Shown: one piece after another, positions 1-10,040 of the stretch
Layout of the letters: each line of letters starts with the position of its first letter
How positions within the stretch are numbered: position 1 is the stretch's first letter
NCBI RefSeq assembly: GCF_040939455.1
Contig: NC_134116.1
Location: 43,663,400 to 43,727,399 of the forward strand
Length of the DNA stretch: 64,000 nucleotides
Origin: Microcebus murinus
Taxonomy: Eukaryota > Chordata > Mammalia > Primates > Cheirogaleidae
Reading direction: 5' to 3'
Position numbers and translations under genes: made by a program
The notes under the pieces: model-generated
What the model saw: only the letters and a program-made list of their open reading frames with translations
Databases searched by the model: none
Told to the model about the DNA's origin: nothing

Positions 1-1656
1 CAGGGACAGGAAAATTGTTGTAATCCACAGGTTGAGATTTTGGATGTGGAGCATGAAATGGGCAGAACAAAAGGATTTGCTCTTAAATTAATACATTTTT
101 CTTTCTCATACAAAATGACAGCAGGAAAAGAAAAAGCTTTTCATATCAAGAAGCTACGTATGGTTAAAGGAAAATGTAGTTTAAACTGGATATAATATTT
201 TAAATTCTAACAGCAAATGATTTTTTAAAAATAATTTTTACTTTTTTCTCAGATTTTAATAAGAAAGATTTAATACCTATATTAATCATCAACAAAGTAC
301 TATATAGAACTATTTAAAAACAACAAAAAGAGAAAAATAATTTCTAAAATGTATTAGTCCTTTTATGGCTTTGTAACTATCGCTAGTTTACCATAGACTT
401 ACATAAAAATTCTGCACATATTATGTCATGGCCATGAGGAGCTATTGAATAATCAAAGAAAAATAATTTCTGCCTTCAAAAAATAATTAACTGCGAACAT
501 CCAGTCACATTGTATGCTAACATTTACTGTAATTATCTAAAACCAACATAAAATGTTCTTTCAATCTACCCATTGTTTTATTTGTTCTCAATTTCCAGTT
601 TCATTTTATACCTTGAACTATTCCTATTTTTTGCCACTATTTTATTAAACTTATATCCTTTCATTAAAACAGAATGCCTAGCCCCTCATTTTCTAGACAA
701 AACGGAGAACATTACCCATATAATCTTCTATAATCCACTATGTTGCAATTATATAATTTATACAACAAGGCCTGCCCACCTAGACTTTTCTCTATGTCAC
801 AGGAGAAAAGAGCTCTCCTTCTGTTTGAAGGCAATCTTTGCACCTAATTTTCTTAATTCCTTCCTTCTCATAAGGCTATAGATACATACAAATCTCTTTA
901 ATTCCCCCTTATTCAATTTTTAATTTTATCTAGCTTTCTACCTATATATCCTTTTCTTTATCAACCACATTTCTAACAAGATAATGTTTATTACTAATTC
1001 CCTGAAGAAACATACATATCCTGGGTGTTTTTCTTTTCCCTAACAATGTTAAATATACTCTGTATAATACAGAATAATTTCTAGTAATGCCTTAAACATT
1101 CTTTGGAAATCTCTGTAACCACTTATGGATTTCTTCTCTATTTGGCCAGTTATACAGGCTAATGTAAAATTTATCCAAAATAATTTATTTCTTTCTCCTA
1201 CATTTATTATGAACCAGAGTCATTTCCACTGATTGTTTATATCCAACTATTTTCTCTTCTTCCATTATCTCCTTCAGTATAAACTCTGAGAAAGAAGAAA
1301 ATTTTATAATCTTAGATTGAGAACCACACTCTAAATCAACATACAAAATCAAACTCAATCTCTGAAGTAACTTTGGTAACAATTTAGACAGTAGATATAG
1401 TAGATACTAAGGCTCACTTCTATATTTTTGTTATCCAGAATATCGTAATAATAGGTATTTAGGAGAATCATGAAGTCTATCTTTCAGACTAGCACACTTT
1501 TGAAAGTAAAAGAAACTCTTTTAATAATTATGTCAAAGCCACAAATTAACATTAGAAAGTATGGTCACCCTGTGATACTGACCTGCTTCACTTTTTCATT
1601 AGATTTAAATATTTTCTCTATGAACTCTGAAAGAGACAATCCTTCAAAATAGAACC
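1..1656. other. Unassigned AT-rich sequence, no gene seen
   Basis: No supported coding region, RNA gene or recognisable repeat. The stretch 560-1000 is pyrimidine-rich with CCTT-type clusters and could be a decayed LINE, but I cannot align it to a named family. Open frames here are short and lack any protein-family motif. Confidence 0.5.
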
Positions 1657-2080
1657 TGAGAGGCTAACTGGGCATAAATTTAAAATAGAGCCAAGGGGGT
1701 ACACAGAGGCATTTTGAATTCCCAGGAAACCACCCTCCTTTAATTTTGAGAATTTCATAACCGCTTGTTTCTCTTTATGTCTCCTGAATCAGTCAATAGA
1801 CGATGACCTGCATCAACCAATCAGAACTCAGCAAACATCAACCAATCAGAACTAAGCAAGTTTGCATCCTTCATTTGCATAAGCAGACCTGAGTGAAAAC
1901 CTGGGTGGAAACTTTTCTATAAAAGATGATCCTTTTCTTTGTTTTCTGGGAACACATCTTGTATGGAAGGTTGTTGAGAGTCTCCCTGGTTTGTCGAGTG
2001 TTTACTTGAATAAAGACTCTTGATTTTTCTTAAAAGAAAATATTGTTCAGTGGATTTGTTGATCTCTCGTATACTCTACA
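1657..2080 (+). mobile_element. Probable solo LTR of a class I (gammaretrovirus-like) endogenous retrovirus
   Basis: The block has the order of elements expected in an LTR. A tandem pair of CCAAT boxes (CAACCAATCAGAACT near 1816 and again near 1839) is followed by a TATA-like TATAAAAG near 1919. A polyadenylation signal AATAAAG lies near 2010, then a short U5-like tail. It may start at TGAGAGGCTAAC (1657) and end at ACTCTACA (2080), giving a TG...CA outline of about 424 bp. No retroviral internal sequence follows, so a solo LTR formed by LTR-LTR recombination is the simplest reading. Boundaries are uncertain and I cannot name the subfamily. Confidence 0.6.
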
Positions 2081-3917
2081 TTTTCTTGGGCAATGATATT
2101 TGTATTGGGATTTGCAGTGTTATTTCACTGTATTTTTCATTTTTTTTCTTATGTGGTTTTTCAAAGTGTAGTAATCTAAAAACTTTGAATTCAGTGTGAA
2201 AACAAATTCCAAATGCCATAGGCACATACATCATGGCATTTACTATGCAAGCTCAATAACCTGGTTTGAAGTACAGCCTTGGAGTCACCGTGTGTAACAA
2301 CATAGCTCATGTACAAGATGATATGCTCCTGGATGCCATGGCTACTTCTAATAATAATCTGCATCACTCTAAATGGATGCGAGAAAGAGGGGAGGTACAG
2401 TCATTGTGTTTGATGATTATTCTAATTGGCATAATTGTCAGTGAAATCTTCCTTTTCTTTAAGGGTTTGCAAGGCATTTAGATTCACCCAGAAGGCTTTT
2501 CTATATTTATTTATTATGAAGTATTAGCACGTTTTCTAAGTAGTTTCACAGATACAGGAATATAGCTAGTCAAAATTTTGCACACAACACACTCATACAT
2601 GGATGTACACACATACATAGAAATACAAATAGTGATATTCCTATATATTTATTTATGTAAACTGACATAAAATTTAAACCATTATATATGCATTAATATC
2701 TCTGAATTTATATAAGAATGAATAACTTTTTAAGTGAACAAATGTTGCTAAAATAATATTAGAAATAAAATAATTAAATCTTGAAGTATAGTTACCCTAA
2801 TTCCTGATAATTAGGAGCTAGATTTTGTTTGCCAAAACAAATTAATCACCATCAAGGCAAATCCAAATCATACAGAGACATGCTTTCATGCTTTGTTTTT
2901 TGTTTGGAAAATAAGTAGGACAATAAAATATAATGTAATAAATATATATTTCTTTCTGTTTATACAGATGGTCTTTTATGATCTAAAACATTGTAAGATT
3001 AATAAAAATAATATTATATTATACATTTGTGAAAAATCACAAATGTATACAGTGCAAATAATAAACTTGACTTTTTTCCAAATGCTTATTAGATTACTAT
3101 TTATCAAATTGAATTATTTATAGTACTAAGAGATTTTATCAAAACATGAACAATATTCATATCTCTTAATTGTAAAACAAAGCAGTCTAAGTTTCTGTTT
3201 TAAGAAGAATCAATTTATGCAAACAGAAAAGAAAATCATATTCATGCTAAAAAGTACAACTAATTAAAAGTCATGCATTTAAACATAGTAGGCTATTTGT
3301 GCAGACTATATTAGTCATAAAATGCTATTTCTAAAAATATGCTGAAGTCTGACAAATCTTAAATCAAATCTTAAAAATATTGCCATTCAAAGAAATACCC
3401 AAACACTGATGTTAACTCACAATTTTTATTTCTGAATTTTGCTATTGTGTTTAATTTGAAATTCACTGTATTTTAAAGAGACAATGGAAATAAACATTAG
3501 GACTGTGTTTACATGAGCACAATCTGTGGATTATGCAGATTGTATGTTTCCACATTGTGGTTGGAATAATATTAACTAATTCCCTAGCAAATATGTATTC
3601 ATCAGCATCATGAAAGTCCTTATTAATTCCCTACACACCTTACATTAATTCCTAATTAGTAACTAAAAATGTCAAAGCCAATTGGGAAAAGCTGTACAAA
3701 TTAAAAATAAATGAATTATTAGCATTAGTCACCAAATGAAAAGGAAAACCAAAATTGTTTCTCATTATGTGGCACAGGATACTGCTAACATTCATAATGA
3801 CTTTAATATATTTAGATTAGTAAATTGATAATAATTTTCCTAATGGTAAATTTTAATTAGGCATGAGTTAGTCTTAAAAATAAGAAAGATTATTTCTTAT
3901 ATGAATATAAGTCAATT
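2081..3917. other. Unassigned AT-rich sequence, no gene seen
   Basis: No supported gene. It contains a degenerate CA/TA-rich patch (2585-2640) and a short perfect hairpin (3020-3049). Two short frames (2266-2481 and 2893-3123) have low-complexity translations and are treated as chance ORFs. Confidence 0.5.
3020..3049. repeat. Perfect 13-bp inverted repeat with 4-bp loop
   Basis: Arms 3020-3032 and 3037-3049 are exact reverse complements (TATACATTTGTGA) around an AAAA loop. It is not followed by a T-run and has no context suggesting a function. Confidence 0.7.
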
Positions 3918-4505
3918 TGTTAGGTAGATGGCAAGGGACCTTCAAGACTTTCCTAAGGGCAAAAGTGGGTGCCTTGCCTCTTGCCTTGGTGCTGCCTCCA
4001 GCAATTAATTACCCAGTCCCAGGAAGAGGGGAAGAAGGACAAGCCTCACCCCCCATGCCTCCCCAACCTACCTGGGGGAAGGAGGATACTCTGCAAGGCT
4101 GCAAAAGAATGCAAGAATCCCCAGCCTGCAGGCCAGGCAGCCCAAGCACAATAGGATTTAGAGAGTGACCTAGAGTAACCTAAGGCTAATTATCCTGTTG
4201 TTAATAGTCCATCAAAGTGGTTCAGTGGGCCACATGGAAAGCATGAAGAAGTCCCAATCCAGACACCATAAAACAGGACCCCAGACCATAATCGGAGTCC
4301 TTTTGTTCCACAGAGAGGTCCATTCGTTGTCTGTGGCGAAAGTGTCTTGCTCTTGTTCTGTAAAACCATGTCTTGCTCTTGCTCTGTAAATCTGTTTTGT
4401 CCTTCCTTAATTAACTTAGTTTCATACTTGCCTTGCTTTTGGTGTGTAGTCATTCTTCGGCCAAGAGCAAGCCAAGAACAGAGAACAGAACTTACTACGA
4501 ATGCA
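3918..4505 (+). mobile_element. LTR-like or ERV-derived block, family not identified
   Basis: A sharply bounded, GC-richer block in AT-rich DNA. It may begin TGTTAGGTAGATGG and ends near ACTTACTACGAATGCAACC. It contains an imperfect direct repeat (GTCTTGCTCTTGTTCTGTAAA near 4340 and GTCTTGCTCTTGCTCTGTAAA near 4370) and a downstream segment TTCGGCCAAGAGCAAGCC that looks like a U5 region. Short frames across it on both strands show no protein-family motif. No clean AATAAA or TATA box is visible, so LTR identity is tentative; another old interspersed repeat is possible. Confidence 0.4.
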
Positions 4506-5355
4506 ACCGGAAAAATCTGCATATTTATCTATTTATACACATACATACATATATATGTTTATTTTCTAATGAAAAACCAAAAAATCTTCAGGATTAAGCA
4601 ACCTCTTATATGCAGAACATAATTTTGACAAAGGTATAATTGCAAGAAAAATCAAAGGAAGAAATAAATCTGTTTTTGTGTTCCATGTGTCTAAACATGA
4701 TATAATTAATCTATACTTTAGATGTATTATATCTGCCCACCCAGCTAAATTTAACGATCGACTAATTTAAGTGTTTTTTTAGAATAGGCAGAGAAGAGGA
4801 ATGGCTAAATGACAATTATTAAATTATACTAGGAATGAAAAATGAGAGAAAAATGAAAAAGGCAAGAAAAACAAACCAAAGCACCAAAGCAACAAATCCT
4901 AAAAATCTTACTATACCTGTAGATTCCAAAACAAGTAATATGTGGATGTGTTCAATCCAAGCATATTACCTACTGTCCAAAGAAAAGAGATGATGTGTAC
5001 ATTTTCAAATGTGAACTAGGAAAGCCTTTACCTGACATAAAATATAGATATTTTAAAGACAAATATTAGTAAAATGGAATGCAAATAAATATTGAAAATG
5101 TATGTGGCTAAAAAAAACCAAATGTTTTTTAAAAGGCAATAATCAGCCTGGAGAAAAATGTTGCAACAAATTGCAAAAAAGAGTTTACATGCTTAACATA
5201 TAGCTTAGTTATATATAAACATTTATATTTATATATGTCCATATATAACATACCACAACAGAAATAATAGTTTGTATATTACATAATAAGCTAAAATACA
5301 AAAATTATACAAAATCAGGAGTGCATACAATTAACAAACAAGTAAAATGTCCAAT
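4506..5355. other. Unassigned AT-rich sequence, no gene seen
   Basis: A- and T-rich DNA with no recognisable repeat family, coding region or RNA gene. Confidence 0.5.
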
Positions 5356-5371
5356 AAAAATTGCTCACATA

Positions 5372-5698
<327 letters not shown>

Positions 5699-5739
5699 AA
5701 AAATTGCTCATATATACCTTTTTTGTGTGTGTTATATAG

Positions 5740-6066
5740 ATCTTAATTTTTGACAGATGTTTACTATATTAATAGAAAAAACAAATTATTAACAATGTTT
5801 CTTCATAATCTTTTTACTTTTTTTGTAAGGTCATTATTGATGTCTTTTCTTACATTCCCAATTTTCTTAATTTTTGTCTTCTTTTTCTACGTGGTCAGCT
5901 TAGCTGAAATTTTGTGTGTTTTATTATTTTTAATGTATTCAAAGAATTGTATCTGTTTTCATTTTTTTCTCTTTATATTTTTTATTGTCTACATTAGTAA
6001 TTTTTGCTTTAATTTTTATTATTTTTTTACCAATGCTTATTTTGTGTTTAGGTTTTCCTTTTTCCA
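5740..6066 (-). mobile_element. Old L1 ORF2 fragment, left part of an interrupted copy
   Basis: The T-rich plus strand reads as the reverse complement of the early-middle part of L1 ORF2 (for example the stretch around 5935-5965, AATGTATTCAAAGAATTGTA). The adjoining part of the same ORF2 region resumes at about 7948 with CTAGTTTCTTAATGTGG. A younger L1 therefore split this older one. Heavily decayed, no usable frame. Confidence 0.6.
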
Positions 6067-6437
6067 GTTTTTTTTTTAAATTTATTTTTTATTTTTCAAG
6101 TAAAAGTTGTTTATATTTATTGTTTACAACATGATGTTCTAAAATATGTATACATGTAAAATGGCTATATCTAGCTATGATTAGCTAGATCTCACATACT
6201 TATCACTTTTTTGTGGGGAGAATACTTGAAATTTACTCTTTCAGCAATTTTCAAACATACAGTACAACATTATTAACTAGAGTTAGTATGTTTTATTATA
6301 GATCTCTTGGGCTTATTTTTCCTATCTAACTTATGTTTAATATCCTTTAATCACCCTCTCCACAATATCCCCATACACACTGCTAGCCCCTAGTAACCAC
6401 CATTCTAGTCTTTGCTTTTCTGAGTTTCACTGTTTTA

Positions 6438-6777
6438 TTTTTTATTTTTTTTATTTTTTTTTTTTGAGACAGAGTCTCACTTTGTTGCCCAGGCTAGAGT
6501 GAGTGCCGTGGCGTCAGCCTGGCTCACAGCAACCTCAAACTCCTGGGCTTGAGTGATCCTTCTGCCTCAGCCTCCCGGGTAGCTGGGACTACAGGCATGC
6601 GCCACCATGCCCGGCTAATTTTTTTATATATATATATCAGTTGGCCAATTAATTTCTTTCTATTTATAGTAGAGACGGGTCTCGCTCAGGCTGGTTTTGA
6701 ACTCCTGACCTCGAGCAATCCGCCCGCCTCGGCCTCCCAAGAGCTAGGATTACAGGCGTGAGCCACAGCGCCAGGCC
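6438..6777 (-). mobile_element. Alu SINE, full length, lemur-type, minus strand
   Basis: Reads as reverse-complement Alu: T-rich tail, GAGACAGAGTCTCAC, both monomers, and an end at CAGCGCCAGGCC. It carries the lemur linker (GGCCAATTAATTTCTTTCTA). A perfect 15-bp target-site duplication AGTTTCACTGTTTTA flanks it at 6423-6437 and 6778-6792. The target is the L1 described around it, so the Alu is younger than that L1. Confidence 0.97.
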
Positions 6778-6936
6778 AGTTTCACTGTTTTAGATTGCAT
6801 ATGTAAGTGAGATCATGAGTTTTTTGTCTTTCTATGCCTGGCTTATTTTACTCAACATAATGTTCCCCAGGTCCGTCCATGTTGCTGCAATTGACAGGAT
6901 CTCCTTCTTTTTAAAGGTTAAATACTATTCTGTAGA

Positions 6937-6938
<2 letters not shown>

Positions 6939-6976
<38 letters not shown>
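6939..6976. repeat. (AC)19 microsatellite
   Basis: Nineteen uninterrupted AC units, at the place in the L1 where a TATATACACCACA-like stretch is normally found. It probably grew by slippage from that seed. Likely length-polymorphic. Confidence 0.97.
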
Positions 6977-6977
<1 letters not shown>

Positions 6978-7149
6978 ACATTTTCTTTCTCCATTAATCC
7001 CTTGATGAATAAATACTTAGGTTGTTTCCATATCTTAGTTATTATGAATAATGCCACATGAACAGGAGAGTGCAGATATCCCTTCAAGATATTGATTTTT
7101 ATCTCCTTTGGATATAAACTTAATTGTGGGAATGCCAGATTATATGGTA

Positions 7150-7478
7150 CACTGGCTTCCCCTTATCCTTGATTTTGCTTTCTGTGGCCTCAATTACCAG
7201 CAGGCAATCCCAGAAAACACTGTAGTATTTTCAGAGAAAGAGAGAGAGACCATATTCCTATAATTTTTATTATAGTACATTGTTACAATTGTTCTATTTT
7301 ATTATAAATTATTGTTAATCTCTTGCTGTCCCTAATTTGTAAATTAAATTTTATCACAGGTTTGTATTTATAGGATTTAAAAAAACAGTATATATAGTAT
7401 TTAGTACTATCCATGGCTTCAGGCATCCACGGGGTACGATATTATAACATGTCCCCTGTGGATAAGGGGGTACTGCTA
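7150..7478. mobile_element. Tigger-type (TcMar) MITE with terminal inverted repeats
   Basis: The left terminus CACTGGCTTCCCCTTATCC is a near reverse complement of the right terminus GGATAAGGGGGTACTGC. The interior is non-coding, with the motif ACTATCCATGGCTTCAGGCATCCA near the right end, as in pogo/Tigger-derived MITEs. It sits between TA dinucleotides inside the L1, matching the TA target preference of Tc1/mariner-superfamily elements. The L1 reading ATATGGTA...TAGTTTTATCTTTAA is restored when it is removed. Confidence 0.8.
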
Positions 7479-7513
7479 TAGTTTTATCTTTAACTTTCTG
7501 GGAGTCTCTATAG

Positions 7514-7806
7514 CAGTGGTCTGCAACCTTTTTGGCACCAGAGACTGGTTGCTTGGAAAATAGTTTTTCCACTGAGACGGGGGAGGGGAGGCAGAGCTCA
7601 CGTGGTAATGCAAGCGATGGGGAGCAGACGCACCTGTAAATACAGATGAAGCTTGCCTGCTGCTCCCGCTATGTGGCCTTGCGTGTTCCTAAGTGTCATC
7701 GAAGACAATTTTTCGAGACCCTAGGGCCAGGAGTCTCTGCAGCCGATCCCGAACAGGCCACGGACCAATACCGGTCTGCGTGGTGGTGACGTTAGAGGGC
7801 CACAGG
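7514..7806 (+). mobile_element. hAT-Charlie non-autonomous DNA transposon (MER1/Charlie3-like)
   Basis: Starts CAGTGGTCTGCAACC and contains TTTTTGGCACCAGAGACTGG, GGTAATGCAAGCGATGGGGA, TAAATACAGATGAAGCTT and CAGGCCACGGACCAATACCG, the signature blocks of this hAT group. The 8 bases before it (CTCTATAG) resemble those after it (GTGTATAG), as expected for an 8-bp hAT target-site duplication with decay. Open frames across it are non-functional. It lies inside the minus-strand L1, about 35 bp from the Tigger MITE. Confidence 0.85.
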
Positions 7807-7947
7807 TGTATAGAGTTTTCCATAATGGTTGTATTAATGTACATCCTACCAACAGTGTATCAGGGTTCTCTTTTCTCCACATCCTAATCAACACTAGTTG
7901 TTTTTTATTTTTGTGATAATAGTCACTCAACAGGTGTGAGGTGCTAT

Positions 7948-8892
7948 CTAGTTTCTTAATGTGGAAACTTGAGTTAATGATTTTTATCTCTCTTTTGATA
8001 TAGACTATCATATTTATAAATGTCCCTTTAAGCATTGTATTAACCACATCTCCAAAAACTTGATTTGTTGTGCTTTTTTTTATTTCACTCATCTAAAAAT
8101 ATTTCTTCTTGTGCTTTCTTTGACCCATTGGCTATTTATAAGTGTGTGTATTAAACCTGCAAGTATTTGTGGATTCCCAATATGCCTTCCATTGCTGATT
8201 TATAATACTATAAATATCAGAAAATATGTTTGTATTATTTCAATCTTTTAAATTTATTAAGACTTTTTATACATTCAAGTATATTATCTATCATGGAGAA
8301 TCTTCTAACTGTGTTCAGAAAATTGTTCATTATTGTTAAATTATCTATTTTGGTCTTCAATTCTGTTAGCATTACTTCATGTATTGTGACCTTTGTTGTA
8401 AACTGAGTAAATGTTTACAATTGCTATAAGAATTTATCATTTTATCAACATAAAATATCTTTTTATCTTTAATGACATTATCGTTAAAACCAATTTTAAT
8501 AGTATATAGCCTAATATTAATAGTATATAGCCATTCCAGCTCTCCTATGTTTTGTTTGTACAGGGTATCTTTTTCTTCCTTTTCCTTTCATTCAATTTAT
8601 GTCTTTTAATCTAAACTGTGTCTCTTGTAAATCTCAAAACATGGATCTTGTTTTTGTTTTTCTTCTATTTAGTATGGCTCTCTCTGACATAATTATGAGT
8701 GGAGTATTTAATCCAGTCATACTTTGAATGGCTTATCATACATTTTGGTTTTCATTTCCCCAAATAAGAAATCAAAGTATCAATCATACAATTGTGTGTT
8801 CCTTTACTAGAGGTGTGCCACTTTTCTCTTGCTTTATATAAAATTTTATTTTGCTTGTGGTTTTCAACAATTCTGATTATAGTGTATCTGTA
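7948..8892 (-). mobile_element. Old L1 ORF2 fragment, right part of the interrupted copy
   Basis: Continues the 5740-6066 fragment. The plus strand reads as the reverse complement of early ORF2, for example CTTTGACCCATTGGCTATTT (8119), TATTATCTATCATGGAGAAT (8281) and CTGTGTCTCTTGTAAATCTC (8615). Strongly diverged with many stops. A 20-bp-spaced duplicate of AATAGTATATAGCC (about 8500 and 8520) is a local tandem duplication. It ends where the palindrome begins. Confidence 0.75.
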
Positions 8893-9082
8893 AATATTTA
8901 TGGCCAATTTCTATCAAAATACCAATATCATTTTTCATAGAATAAGCAAAAACATTCTAAAATTCATATGGATCCAGCTGGATAGAGCTGGATAGAGCTG
9001 GATCCATATGAATTTTAGGATGTTTTTGCTTATTCTATGAAAAATGATATTGGTATTTTGATAGAAATTGGCCATAGATATT
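8893..9082. repeat. L1-derived palindrome: two 87-bp arms around a 16-bp centre
   Basis: Arms 8893-8979 and 8996-9082 are reverse complements with only two mismatches (8898/9077 and 8956/9019). Both are T opposite G, so a plus-strand RNA could pair along the whole arm with two G-U wobbles. The centre (8980-8995) is part of a short GATAGAGCTG tandem. The left arm matches L1 ORF2 in plus orientation (CTATCAAAATACCAATATCA; CTAAAATTCATATGGA); the right arm is the same segment inverted. Confidence 0.95.
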
Positions 9083-9545
9083 GGTAAAGATGCAGAGAAA
9101 AGGGAATGCTTATACACCATTTGTGAGAATGTAAATTAGTACAACCTGTATCAAAAACTGTATGGAGATTCCTCAAAGAACTATAAAAGGCCATAAAAGG
9201 AATGAAATAATGTTTTTTCATTAACTTGGATAGAATTGGAGGCCATTATCCTAAAGAAGTAACTCAGGAAGGGAAAAACAAATACATCATGTTCTCACTT
9301 TTAAGTGGCAGCTAATTAATGGTTATACATGGCCATAGAGATTGGAATAACAGACATTGGAGACTTCAAAAGGTAGGAGGATGGAAGTGGATGAGAAATG
9401 AAAAATTACCTAATTGGGTAATTTGGATGGATACACAAAAAGCCCAGACTTCACCACTACAGTATATCCCCATAACAAAACTGTATTTGTGTCCCCTAAA
9501 GCTATAGAAATATTAAGCAATAAGTAAATAAATAAATATAAATAA
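9083..9545 (+). mobile_element. L1 3' end with A-rich tail, plus strand
   Basis: Follows the right arm of the palindrome. Contains GATGCAGAGAAAAGGGAATGC, TGTATGGAGATTCCTCAAAG, GGAGGCCATTATCCTAAAG and CATGTTCTCACTTTTAAGTG, the last part of L1 ORF2. It then runs into a degenerate 3'UTR and an AAATAAATAAATATAAATAA tail near 9545. There is an internal deletion after the CTCAAAGAACTATAAAAG stretch. The frame is broken. Confidence 0.85.
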
Positions 9546-10003
9546 AATATGCTTTTTCAACAAAATCATTTATTTTGCTTTCCAACTACATAGTTTCCAC
9601 TGATTCATCTTTAAATTTTCTTTTCTTTGAAATTCTCATTTAATATCTCATTTGAATTATATTTTCTTTTATTATAAACCATTATATCCTTTATTTCCTT
9701 GCACATGTTTATAGCAACAACATATGCCCACCCTGTCTTGACTATTTCTGTTATTTTTTTCACTGAGTATGTTACAAATCTCCTTTACTTTCCATGTTCA
9801 ACTTCTTTGTTCTTGTTGAAAAGTAAATATTTTAGATAATATATATTAAAACTTTGGATTCTGATTCCCACTACGGGGTGTTGCTGTTGCTTTTGCTTTT
9901 TGTTTGTTTGCTTGTTTCATTAGCAACTTGCCTGGATCAATTCTGTGGAGCCTGACTATCTGTGACAAACAGCCACTGAGATCTCTTTTTAGGTTTGATT
10001 TTT

Positions 10004-10040
10004 GTATGTGTGTGTGCGTGTATGTGTGTGTGTATGTGTA
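10004..10040. repeat. Imperfect TG-rich microsatellite
   Basis: Interrupted (TG)n with GTAT and GC interruptions. It explains the His/Thr/Tyr-repeat frames read through it on either strand. Confidence 0.9.

Larger units (their letters stand above)
6067..7946 (-). mobile_element. L1 3' end (3'UTR plus end of ORF2), minus strand, inserted into an older L1
   Basis: The left end is T-rich (reverse of a poly-A tail), followed by the L1 3'UTR motif TACAACATGATGTTCT. Next comes the reverse complement of ORF2's last coding stretch: GTAAGTGAGATCATGAG, CTGGCTTATTTTACTC and later CCAACAGTGTATCAGGG. The element is cut by four later features: an Alu, an AC microsatellite, a Tigger-type MITE and a hAT element. 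Once these are removed the L1 sequence is continuous across each break. The 5' truncation is near 7946. Confidence 0.85.

Noticed and set aside
573..881. 102-codon plus-strand frame with hydrophobic start
   Set aside because: T-rich composition gives Phe/Leu/Ile runs; no domain, no conserved start context, no splice structure.
5750..6079. 109-codon Phe/Leu-rich frame resembling a membrane protein
   Set aside because: Antisense of A-rich L1 ORF2; the apparent membrane segments come from T-rich composition.
6549..6761. Protein-like frame with [12 protein letters not shown]
   Set aside because: A typical frame translated from an Alu; also seen at 5365-5556 and 57794-57985.
7693..8092. Frames across 7.7-8.1 kb (64 and 123 codons)
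   Set aside because: They cross the boundary between a hAT element and an L1 relic, so they are chance frames in transposon sequence.
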